From positions 1 through 9,967 of the forward strand of contig JALSKR010000229.1 of the NCBI GenBank assembly GCA_026988735.1: a stretch of DNA of 9,967 nucleotides, given 5' to 3'. A model generated the notes under the pieces. The model worked only from the letters and a program-made list of their open reading frames with translations. It was not told where the DNA came from and ran no database searches. The translations under genes and the position numbers were made by a program. The DNA is from Sulfurimonas sp. (lineage in GTDB: Bacteria; Campylobacterota; Campylobacteria; Campylobacterales; Sulfurimonadaceae). Positions 1 to 6,776 of the stretch are shown piece after piece; the first letter of the stretch is position 1; each line of letters begins with the position of its first letter.

Positions 1-2
1 TA

Positions 3-989
3 CAAAAAACCCTGAAACTTCTCCCTGTAAAGACATCAGAAAATGAAGAAAATATTTTAAACACGATTTTCAATATTGCAGACAAAATAAACTATAAAGT
101 CCTTACACTTGATGACATTCAAGTCTCCGTAGACAAGGAAGCGTTAAAAAAGTTTTGGCAGAATCAGAAAAACAATTTTATGAATGATGTTGTTTATGAG
201 GTTACTTTTATTAAAGTAGCACTTGTAGCAAAAAAATTCAGCGATACAGAGATTGCGACATACTACAAAGAGAACAGAACACATTTCAAAAGCAGTGACG
301 GTAAAATTTTAACGCTTGAAGCAGCGAAAGAAAAAGTTCTCAAAGAACTCAATGCAAAAGCGATGAAAGACAAAGCTTTACGAACATATATAGCATTTAA
401 AAAGAATAAACTTCCAAGCAGTATAAAACCGCAAAGTGCTCAAATCTCAAAATCAGACAATCCGTTCAATGCGCAAACACTCGATACAATTTCTAAACTG
501 GCACTGACAAAACCATATACAAAACCGATAAATATCAACGGAACATACTATATTTTTGAGTTAACAAAAACTATACCTGCAAAACCAAAATCATTTGAAG
601 AAGCAAAAGCGGAAATTCTACCACTTTATATTACACAAATAAAAAAAGAAAAACTGATGCAACTTGTCAATGATTCTGTTAATACTTTTATAGGAAAAAC
701 TTCTGACTTTCTTACTGTTACTTCTGTAGACAAACTGGCACCTTTAAGCAGACAGGAAGCTGCTGACTTCTTACAAAAACTGTTTGTGAGTGATAAAAAA
801 AGATCTTATATCGGTCTGAATAACGGAAAAGTTGTTTTATACAACATTTTGGAACAAAAACTGCTTACAAATAAAAATAACAATGTTAGCGACACTGTCG
901 CAAAATTAAAAAGTACTCTGTTTAACGAAGGGCTTATAAAAACGCTTCAAAACAAGTACCAAACTGAGATTTATATTCAAGGACTCTAA
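3..989 (+). CDS. ppiD: PpiD/SurA-type periplasmic peptidyl-prolyl isomerase/chaperone, C-terminal part (5' end outside window)
   Basis: The reading frame is open from the first complete codon at position 3, so the gene starts before the window; the first internal ATG (180) is not its start. About 328 C-terminal residues are visible. They are lysine-rich and helical, with a stretch around 490-660 (LALTKPYTKPI, then a Y-x-I-F-E-L strand, IPAKPKSFEEAKAEI) that resembles the segment after the parvulin domain in PpiD proteins (G-hxxPVxT..G, hxxIxP.KxKxhEEhK.xI). Known family role: an inner-membrane-anchored periplasmic chaperone that helps newly exported proteins fold. No complete rotamase domain or N-terminal membrane anchor can be seen here. 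A gene of this type directly upstream of ftsA-ftsZ is the order I recall from Campylobacter jejuni and Helicobacter pylori, which supports the call. The end of the gene carries the ribosome binding site of ftsA. The family is fairly sure; the symbol is less so. Confidence 0.75.
   Translation, partial: QKTLKLLPVKTSENEENILNTIFNIADKINYKVLTLDDIQVSVDKEALKKFWQNQKNNFMNDVVYEVTFIKVALVAKKFSDTEIATYYKENRTHFKSSDGKILTLEAAKEKVLKELNAKAMKDKALRTYIAFKKNKLPSSIKPQSAQISKSDNPFNAQTLDTISKLALTKPYTKPININGTYYIFELTKTIPAKPKSFEEAKAEILPLYITQIKKEKLMQLVNDSVNTFIGKTSDFLTVTSVDKLAPLSRQEAADFLQKLFVSDKKRSYIGLNNGKVVLYNILEQKLLTNKNNNVSDTVAKLKSTLFNEGLIKTLQNKYQTEIYIQGL
979..983 (+). promoter_or_regulatory. Ribosome binding site of ftsA, inside the end of the ppiD-like gene
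   Basis: AAGGA lies 7 bases before the TTG at 991 and within the last codons of the upstream gene. It is the main reason to accept the TTG start: the frame upstream offers no better one, and the first in-frame ATG downstream is over 100 codons in, beyond the essential phosphate-binding motif. Confidence 0.6.
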
Positions 990-990
990 A

Positions 991-2355
991 TTGAGTAGAA
1001 CTGTTTTAGCCATAGATATTGGTTCAACAAAAATTTGTGCTATCATTGCAGAAATTGACAATAATCATACAATCTCAATAACTGGTGCAGGCACAACAAA
1101 AGCACAGGGTTTAAAAAAGGGAAGCATAACAAACATTGAACTTGCTTCGAGAAGTATAAAAACTGCAGTTGAAGATGCAAAACGTGTATCAGGCAGTAAC
1201 ATCAACACTGCAATTGTTTCCATATCCGGAGCCTACACAAAAAGCCTTAACTCAAACGGCATTGTAAACATTCAGTCAAAAGAGATCTCCTTTGAAGAGA
1301 TAAAACGTGTTATGCATACTTCTTTGTACAACGCCAATATACCAAACGAATACGAAGTGCTCCATGCGCTGCCTTTTAACTTTAAAGTAGATGATCAGGA
1401 TTACATAGAAGACCCGCTTGGGATGAATGCTTCAAGACTTGAGGTCGAAACACACATAATAACGACACAAAAATCAAACCTGAACAACCTTAAAAAAGCT
1501 GTCAGAGGTGCAGGTGTCGAGGTGGAAAATGTAGTTCTCAACAGTTATGCTTCAGCCATCGCAACACTCAATGAAGATGAAAGAGAACTGGGTGCTGCAG
1601 TTATTGACATGGGTGGTAACACAAGTAATATTGCCATTCACTCAGGCAATTCAATTCGCTACAATGAATTTTTGGGTGTTGGTTCAAATCATGTGACAAG
1701 TGACCTCTCTATGGCATTGCACACACCGCTTAATGTTGCAGACAAAGTAAAACTGACCTATGGTTCACTGCTCACACCAAGCAATGATTTAATAGAGCTT
1801 CCTATTATCGGGGATGAGAACTCTACACATGAAGTCTCTCTTGAAGTTGTCCACAATGTTATATTTGCAAGAGTCGAAGAAACCTTGATGATACTTGCAC
1901 AGTTTATAGAAAACAGTGGGCTTAAAGAGCAGATTGGAGCAGGTATAGTCCTCACAGGCGGTTTTTCAAAAATGGACGGTATACGTGACCTGGCTATAGC
2001 AACCTTTGGTTCTGTTCCTGTTCGTTTGGCAAAACCCATTGAGATGAACGGTCTTTTTGACTCCCTGCGCGGTCCGGAATATGCAAGTGCTGTCGGACTT
2101 GTTATGTACTCTGCTTCTCCTTATACCCCTTATGAGATTGATGTCAACAAAAGAGTACGACACACCAATGAAGAGCCAACAGTAACAAACAGTATTGATT
2201 TATCCAATGAACCTGTTATACCTATAGTTCCATCAGAAGAACAAACAGTTAGTGATAAGGATAAAATGGTAAACTTAGAGACAGTAAAAGAGAAAAAGAG
2301 TGATGAAGCTGGAAGTTTCAGTAAATTTTGGAACTGGGCTACCCAGTTATTTTAA
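991..2355 (+). CDS. ftsA: Cell division protein FtsA (actin-like Z-ring membrane anchor)
   Basis: FtsA is a cytoplasmic actin/HSP70-fold ATPase that binds the FtsZ C-terminal tail, tethers the Z-ring to the inner membrane and recruits later division proteins. The 454-residue product has the usual length. Visible motifs: phosphate-1 loop AIDIGSTK at about residues 7-14; the FtsA-specific 1C subdomain at about 84-165, beginning with the typical SISGAY; phosphate-2 VIDMGGNTSN at 204-213; adenosine-binding LTGGFSKMDG at 321-330. A low-complexity acidic linker (about 390-440) leads to a C-terminal amphipathic helix, FSKFWNWATQLF (443-454), which is the expected membrane-targeting sequence. The start is TTG, one base after the upstream stop, with AAGGA seven bases ahead, suggesting translational coupling. 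ftsZ follows after 12 bases. ftsQ is not adjacent, unlike in the classical dcw cluster. Confidence 0.96.
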   Translation: MSRTVLAIDIGSTKICAIIAEIDNNHTISITGAGTTKAQGLKKGSITNIELASRSIKTAVEDAKRVSGSNINTAIVSISGAYTKSLNSNGIVNIQSKEISFEEIKRVMHTSLYNANIPNEYEVLHALPFNFKVDDQDYIEDPLGMNASRLEVETHIITTQKSNLNNLKKAVRGAGVEVENVVLNSYASAIATLNEDERELGAAVIDMGGNTSNIAIHSGNSIRYNEFLGVGSNHVTSDLSMALHTPLNVADKVKLTYGSLLTPSNDLIELPIIGDENSTHEVSLEVVHNVIFARVEETLMILAQFIENSGLKEQIGAGIVLTGGFSKMDGIRDLAIATFGSVPVRLAKPIEMNGLFDSLRGPEYASAVGLVMYSASPYTPYEIDVNKRVRHTNEEPTVTNSIDLSNEPVIPIVPSEEQTVSDKDKMVNLETVKEKKSDEAGSFSKFWNWATQLF

Positions 2356-2360
2356 AGGAG
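2354..2360 (+). promoter_or_regulatory. Strong ribosome binding site of ftsZ
   Basis: AAAGGAG with 7 bases to the ATG at 2368, close to ideal. It overlaps the ftsA stop codon by two bases. ftsZ therefore has a much stronger initiation signal (and ATG) than ftsA (TTG), in line with the known need for far more FtsZ than FtsA. Confidence 0.75.
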
Positions 2361-2367
2361 TGAAAGA

Positions 2368-3480
2368 ATGGAACCATTTGTAGTAGAAGAAGCACATAGC
2401 CCTAGCGGAGCAAGAATTATAGCTGTCGGTGTCGGCGGCGGTGGCGGAAATATGATAGGACATATGATCAATGAAGGTGTTACAGGTATTGAAATGATGC
2501 TTATCAATACCGATGCACAGGTTCTCAATGAAACAAATGCCGCTTCAAAGATTCAAATAGGTGCGAAACTGACAAAAGGTTTGGGTGCCGGAATGAAACC
2601 GAGTATAGGTAAAGATTCTGCACTGGAAAATTATGATGAAATCAGATCAGCACTTGAGGGGGCTGACATAGTTTTCATCTCTGCAGGTCTTGGTGGTGGA
2701 ACGGGAACAGGTGCAGCACCTGTAGTTGCCCAGATAGCCAAAGAGATTGGAGCACTTACTATTTCAATCGTTACAAAACCTTTTGCATTTGAGGGGAAAA
2801 AACGTTTAAAGTTAGCAGAGGAAGGGTTAGAAGAACTCAAAAAAGAGAGTGATTCTATAGTTGTCATTCCAAATGATAAACTTTTATCCATCATTGACCG
2901 AAGACTGGGGCTGAAAGAAAGCTTTAAAATAGTAGACAGTGTATTGGCACAGGCTGTGAGCGGAACATCAGGTGTTATTCTCTCAAGCGGGGACAATGAT
3001 ATCAACCTTGACTTTGCCGACTTGCAAACTGTTATGAGTCACAAAGGTATGGCACTTATGGGTGTTGGCGAGCATGAAGGAGAAAATGCAGCATACGAAG
3101 CTATTAAAGCGGCAATTGAATCTCCGCTTCTTGATAATATGTCTATTAATGGTGCCATGGGTGTTTTGGTACATTTCAGTATGCATCCGGACTTTCCTAT
3201 GATGGAACTGGCAGAAGCGATGGAAGTTGTGCATGAAAGTGCACATGATGATGCAGAAGTTATCTGGGGAACATCTACAAGTGAGAAGATTCCTGAAAAC
3301 TATATCAAGATTACTATTGTTGCAACAGGTTTTGAAAAAGAACTGACAAACAATGAAGATTTTGTAAGTGAAACACCTGCCCCTGTTCGTGCCAAAGTAA
3401 GACCAAGACTTGTAGTTGGCGGTGAACTTGACGGTGACTACCTTGATATTCCTGCTTATATGAGACAACAACAAGACTAA
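2368..3480 (+). CDS. ftsZ: Cell division GTPase FtsZ
   Basis: FtsZ is the bacterial tubulin homologue that polymerises at mid-cell into the Z-ring and guides septal wall synthesis. All hallmarks are present in the 370 residues: a glycine-rich N-terminal nucleotide loop (VGVGGGGGNMI, 20-30), the tubulin signature GGGTGTGA (109-116), and the catalytic T7 loop N-x-D-x-x-D in NLDFAD (213-218), which completes the GTPase site of the next subunit. A short variable linker (roughly 325-357) ends in the conserved C-terminal peptide DIPAYMRQQQD, the docking site for FtsA. The start is the ATG after a strong AAAGGAG. It is the third gene of the ppiD-ftsA-ftsZ unit; the J-domain gene begins a few bases after its stop, so transcription probably continues into it. 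Confidence 0.98.
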   Translation: MEPFVVEEAHSPSGARIIAVGVGGGGGNMIGHMINEGVTGIEMMLINTDAQVLNETNAASKIQIGAKLTKGLGAGMKPSIGKDSALENYDEIRSALEGADIVFISAGLGGGTGTGAAPVVAQIAKEIGALTISIVTKPFAFEGKKRLKLAEEGLEELKKESDSIVVIPNDKLLSIIDRRLGLKESFKIVDSVLAQAVSGTSGVILSSGDNDINLDFADLQTVMSHKGMALMGVGEHEGENAAYEAIKAAIESPLLDNMSINGAMGVLVHFSMHPDFPMMELAEAMEVVHESAHDDAEVIWGTSTSEKIPENYIKITIVATGFEKELTNNEDFVSETPAPVRAKVRPRLVVGGELDGDYLDIPAYMRQQQD

Positions 3481-3485
3481 CTCCA

Positions 3486-3788
3486 TTGCACTCTTTTGAA
3501 AAAATAATGAAGGCCAAATCACTCCTTGGTCTTCGCGAAAAAGCTTCTCTCAAAGAAATAAAAAACAAATACAAAAATCTTATGAAAAAATGGCATCCTG
3601 ACAAGCATAAAGACAACTATGAGCAGGCAACGCAGATGAGTATGCAAATAAATGAAGCCTACCAAATCATACTTGACTACTGCAATGCTTATGAATATCC
3701 GCTTGATGAAGAGAGTATAAAAAAATCAACCTATACACCTCAAGAGTGGTGGAACAGTAAATTTGGAGACAACCAGCATAATATATAA
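3486..3788 (+). CDS. Small J-domain (DnaJ-like) protein
   Basis: The protein is up to 100 residues and almost entirely one J-domain: helix II, the diagnostic HPD in KKWHPDK (His37-Pro-Asp39), and helix III with INEAYQIILDY (about 54-64). It has no Gly/Phe region, zinc-finger cysteines or C-terminal substrate-binding domain, so it is not DnaJ itself. J-domains stimulate the ATPase of DnaK-type HSP70s; the client is unknown. The last 30 residues (from about CNAYEYPL to FGDNQHNI) match nothing I recognise. The start is uncertain: TTG at 3486, five bases after the ftsZ stop, adds seven residues over the ATG at 3507, and neither has a convincing ribosome binding site. Translational coupling to ftsZ is plausible. 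It is the last gene of this plus-strand unit. Confidence 0.85.
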   Translation: MHSFEKIMKAKSLLGLREKASLKEIKNKYKNLMKKWHPDKHKDNYEQATQMSMQINEAYQIILDYCNAYEYPLDEESIKKSTYTPQEWWNSKFGDNQHNI

Positions 3789-3796
3789 GTACCTCT

Positions 3797-3804
3797 CCCC
3801 CCCC
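3797..3804. repeat. Homopolymer run of eight C/G between converging genes
   Basis: Eight consecutive C on the plus strand, in an AT-rich background. The last C pairs with the final G of the TAG stop of the minus-strand membrane protein gene, so that gene reads TAG followed by seven more G. Runs of this length are slippage-prone, but length changes here fall after both stop codons and alter neither protein. Confidence 0.8.
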
Positions 3805-4763
3805 TATAACCAAACACCGTTTTTTAGAAAATATGCCAGGGGATAGTAACTCACTAACAACACATATAAAGTCGTAAAAAAAAGTGACACTTTATATTTG
3901 CTCTTTTCCTCTTCTTTTTTAAAAGAAATCACCCCTATGACAATTCCAAAAAAAGTGCCGACAAATAAAAATATATATAATAAATACCCTATATAGTTAT
4001 AATCTTTTTGCAGCAGACAAAACGGACAGTGATGTGTCGGCAGTTCATAAATATATGTTCCGAAAAAGCTTATAAGCGACACTAAAGCTACAATAACAAA
4101 CAATAAATTCATTAAAGAAAAAAGGTATCTGTTTCTTACCCTGTATGCAACGACAATACATGTAAACAGAGCATAAAAACTTCCCAGAAGTATTATCGGG
4201 TTCATGCCCAGCAAACGAGCCATATAGGTACCGTCTGTTGTTGAAAAAATAGATCCGCAACAGTCTACAACACTCTTTGTATCTATAGAAAGAAACATCA
4301 GACTCTCCAATCCGATTTCAAGCATAAGCAAAAAATATGCAAACAAATATACTTTTAACTTCAATTGCAGATATATCTGTTGTTCTGATTTCATATCTTC
4401 ACTGTTTAGTGCCAGCCAGTAGGCAAAAATATATAAATTAATAACTTTAAGTATCAGAAGATAAGTGCCGTATTGTGTTGCATTGACGACACCGGCACCA
4501 CACATTGCCCCTGGTAAAATATTTGAAATATCATCAAGTGTAAAAATAAAAAATATAAATAATAAAACCTTGGTGTAAAAAATAAATTTTATAACTACAC
4601 TTACCAGATAACTTTGTTTTTCCAGATTATACTGCAGTGGAGTTGTAGCATTACGATCATACCGGTAGAGTATTTTCACACTGTAATAAAATGCAAAAGT
4701 AGCAAAAAAAGCAAAGAGCAGATTAAGTATATCAATTGTTATTACTTCAGGAGTCAAGAGCAT
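3804..4763 (-). CDS. Eight-helix membrane protein with periplasmic cysteine loops and a DsbB-like CPFC motif; unknown function
   Basis: I do not recognise a named family. The 319-residue protein has about eight hydrophobic segments (roughly 9-30, 55-76, 97-117, 137-158, 187-207, 214-235, 256-280, 292-313). Positive charges cluster in loops 1-2, 3-4, 5-6 (RVRNR) and 7-8 (KKEEEKSK), so these should be cytoplasmic and both termini periplasmic. Five of six cysteines then fall in periplasmic loops: Cys88 (AMCGAG), Cys168-Cys169 (DCCGS) and Cys246/Cys249 in HHCPFCLLQ. The last, placed just before a helix, resembles the CxxC of DsbB, but the protein is longer than DsbB and has more helices. Thiol oxidoreductase or metal (copper) site are both possible. 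Its start overlaps the ATPase gene by 10 bases, making it the final gene of the NosL-ABC operon, and a shared role is inferred. Confidence 0.85.
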   Translation of the reverse strand: MLLTPEVITIDILNLLFAFFATFAFYYSVKILYRYDRNATTPLQYNLEKQSYLVSVVIKFIFYTKVLLFIFFIFTLDDISNILPGAMCGAGVVNATQYGTYLLILKVINLYIFAYWLALNSEDMKSEQQIYLQLKLKVYLFAYFLLMLEIGLESLMFLSIDTKSVVDCCGSIFSTTDGTYMARLLGMNPIILLGSFYALFTCIVVAYRVRNRYLFSLMNLLFVIVALVSLISFFGTYIYELPTHHCPFCLLQKDYNYIGYLLYIFLFVGTFFGIVIGVISFKKEEEKSKYKVSLFFTTLYVLLVSYYPLAYFLKNGVWL

Positions 4764-5413
4764 AGCAGTTTACCATTATGTATCTCTACAATACGATCCA
4801 CAAAATCCAAGTCAAAAAAAAGAGGATCATGTGTTGCAACAATGATAGTCTTGTTTAAAGTCTTTAATTCTTTGAGTATTTGTATAAACTCACAAGAGAG
4901 CTTTTCATCCAGATTTGCAGTCGGCTCATCTGCCAAAATTATCTTTGGATTGTTGACATTTGCCCTGGCTATTGCAGTTCTTTGCTGTTCACCGCCTGAA
5001 AGACTTTTTACCCTTACATCTTTTTTATGTTCAATATCAAACATCTTCATTACAGAATGAAGCTTTACATGTAAAGCTTTTTCATCCAGGTTTAACGGAA
5101 CAAGAGGTAATAAAATATTATCACGAACACTCAACGTAGGAATCAAATTATATTTCTGAAATATAAACCCGATATTGTCTCTTCTGTATCGGGAACAAAA
5201 ATGATCCGGCAGTTTTGAAATATGTTTGTCCTCAACCAGAACATCTCCGCTTGTCGGTTTCAGCAGTCCGGCAATCAATGAAAGTATGGTACTTTTTCCG
5301 CTGCCGCTGACTCCTTTCAATATGATGAGTTCCCCTTCACCAATTTCCAGATCAATGCTATCTAGCGCTTTTATATCATCGTATATTTTGCTTACATGTT
5401 GCAGTTTTATCAT
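4754..5413 (-). CDS. ABC transporter ATP-binding protein, MacB/LolD type
   Basis: A complete 219-residue ABC ATPase: Walker [10 protein letters not shown] (34-42), Q-loop FIFQKYNL (Gln86), signature LSGGEQQR (138-145), Walker B IILADEP (158-164), D-loop NLDE (167-170) and switch His195 (ATHDP). The arrangement and the [18 protein letters not shown] segment are typical of the MacB/LolD/FtsE group, whose ATPases pair with FtsX-fold permeases, not of importers or the ABC-2 type NosF. It should work as a cytoplasmic dimer powering the permease encoded just upstream, with which its ATG overlaps by four bases (ATGA). A GAGG about seven bases before the ATG serves as ribosome binding site. The substrate, if anything is moved at all, cannot be told from this subunit; members of this group often do mechanical work on periplasmic partners instead of classical transport. 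Confidence 0.95.
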   Translation of the reverse strand: MIKLQHVSKIYDDIKALDSIDLEIGEGELIILKGVSGSGKSTILSLIAGLLKPTSGDVLVEDKHISKLPDHFCSRYRRDNIGFIFQKYNLIPTLSVRDNILLPLVPLNLDEKALHVKLHSVMKMFDIEHKKDVRVKSLSGGEQQRTAIARANVNNPKIILADEPTANLDEKLSCEFIQILKELKTLNKTIIVATHDPLFFDLDFVDRIVEIHNGKLLCS

Positions 5414-6582
5414 CGTATAACCTCATCAGCATCAAGTGTGGCAACTCTCCATGAGGGAATGACTGTTGCAAACATATATACAGGAACGCTGAGCAAAAAG
5501 AGTAAAAGCAGTATCTTGTAATCAAGCACAAAAGGAAGAGTAAAACTGTTTGCAATATCATTATAGTCTATAAATATATTTTTGATTATCGGAGCATTTA
5601 AAATATAGACAAAAAAGAGGGCCAGTATTATTCCCGTACAATAAGCTATAAAAGAGATGATAAGACCTTCATATATACGTGCTGTAAGAACATCCTCTAT
5701 TGTCCAGCCTATTGCCTTGAGTATGCCTATTTCTTTTTTCTCTTCACTGCTGAGTCCGCTTGATTTATCATATACAATCATAAAAAATGTAAAAAGAGTA
5801 ATTGTAAACAGGATTAAAAAGACACTGCTGATAAAATTAAACTGATTCTCAAGTGCTGTTTTGAGATCCTTTCTTGCAACAACTTTAAAAGTTGGAAACA
5901 GGTTTTGAATTTTTGCCATCACAGAAGAAAGTTCTAACGGGTTATCAACATGCACTGCCAAATCTGTAGCTTCACTGTTTTTATAGCCAAATATCTCCCT
6001 GAGAGTATCTTTGTTCATGACTATCATATCATTTGATTCCAACTGGGTTGCTGCTTTAAATGTTCCTGCTATGTAAATTTTTTTTACTGATAAATCAGGA
6101 GTGATAAAGTTGAAATATTCTTTATAATAACTTGCATCCATTATCTTCTTTACGCCTTCTCCTATAAGCATTGACGAGGCATTCAGTTCACTGTTTTTTA
6201 TTATATCTGCAAAGGTAGCATTGTATTGGTTTTCAAATTCATCAATACCGACTAAAATAAATCTGGCATGCATATGTTTAAACTCATAATAGCCCCATAC
6301 CCGTCCATTTGCATCAGAAACACCTTTAATATTTAAAATAGTATCTATAACATTCTCATCCACAGTGGTGTCTCTGCCCGCCTTTTGATTTGTAACTATA
6401 ATTTGCGGTTGTGTATCAAGTGTTGCTTCCAGTTCATACTTCAAAGAGTTTTGTACAAAAAAGAATGATGCCAAGAGAGTAATGAGCAGTGTCAGTATTA
6501 TAAGAATAAATATATTTTTTGCTTTATACCGCAAGATATAATTAATCGCATATTCAAGAAGATGAAAATTAATCTTTTTCAC
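5410..6582 (-). CDS. ABC transporter permease, MacB/FtsX family
   Basis: The 390-residue protein has the MacB/LolC layout: one N-terminal membrane helix (about 23-43), a large periplasmic domain of about 200 residues (44-250), then three helices (about 252-276, 312-334, 355-375). Between helices 2 and 3 lies the conserved cytoplasmic segment [15 protein letters not shown] that contacts the ATPase, and the protein ends in [15 protein letters not shown], matching the usual P-x-x-R-A-x-x-x-x-P-x-E-A-L-R ending of FtsX-domain proteins. The start is GTG at 6582, overlapping the stop of the small upstream gene as GTGA; no in-frame ATG fits better. There is a single FtsX domain, so a homodimer is expected. 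It is not NosY, which is an ABC-2 permease without a large periplasmic domain. The periplasmic domain is the likely meeting point for the NosL-like protein (inference). Confidence 0.92.
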   Translation of the reverse strand: MKKINFHLLEYAINYILRYKAKNIFILIILTLLITLLASFFFVQNSLKYELEATLDTQPQIIVTNQKAGRDTTVDENVIDTILNIKGVSDANGRVWGYYEFKHMHARFILVGIDEFENQYNATFADIIKNSELNASSMLIGEGVKKIMDASYYKEYFNFITPDLSVKKIYIAGTFKAATQLESNDMIVMNKDTLREIFGYKNSEATDLAVHVDNPLELSSVMAKIQNLFPTFKVVARKDLKTALENQFNFISSVFLILFTITLFTFFMIVYDKSSGLSSEEKKEIGILKAIGWTIEDVLTARIYEGLIISFIAYCTGIILALFFVYILNAPIIKNIFIDYNDIANSFTLPFVLDYKILLLLFLLSVPVYMFATVIPSWRVATLDADEVIR

Positions 6583-6776
6583 GGCATTGTCTTTATAGAA
6601 TTGTTTTTCAGTGCCAAAACAAAATTGGACACAGTTGTTGTTTTGACAAATGTTTTTTTCTGCAGAATCTCTTTTTTTGTCAACGTATCATTTTTTTGTA
6701 AATATAAGATCTCCCCTATCATGACAAGTATGAGGGCACTACATGTAAAGAGACAAAAACGGCTTTTTTTATTCAT
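6579..6776 (-). CDS. Small single-helix membrane protein of the NosL-ABC operon; unknown function
   Basis: The product is 65 residues: a short basic N-terminus (MNKKSR), a hydrophobic helix at about 7-25 and a lysine/threonine-rich tail of about 40 residues that should lie in the periplasm (positive-inside rule). Cys8 and Cys12 lie at the cytoplasmic edge of the helix. There is no lipobox or known domain, and I do not recognise the family. The case for a real gene is positional: its ATG overlaps the end of the NosL-like gene by eight bases, and its TGA overlaps the GTG of the permease by four. If it were not translated, there would be a hole of about 190 bases in an otherwise overlapping operon. 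An accessory subunit of the ABC complex, or a linker between it and the NosL-like protein, is a guess. Confidence 0.7.
   Translation of the reverse strand: MNKKSRFCLFTCSALILVMIGEILYLQKNDTLTKKEILQKKTFVKTTTVSNFVLALKNNSIKTMP

Noticed and set aside
180..182. ATG at 180 as the start of the ppiD-like gene
   Set aside because: The same frame is open back to position 3 with a composition like the rest of the protein, so the ATG is an internal methionine.
2983..3522. A 179-codon open frame on the minus strand across the end of ftsZ
   Set aside because: It lies antisense to the most conserved part of a certain gene, has no recognisable domain, and its composition (many Cys, His, Phe) is that of a shadow frame.
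4614..5060. A 148-codon plus-strand open frame opposite the ABC ATPase and the start of the eight-helix membrane protein gene
   Set aside because: It covers the Walker B and signature region of the ATPase on the other strand, with a serine- and cysteine-rich composition typical of an antisense shadow, and has no ribosome binding site or family match.
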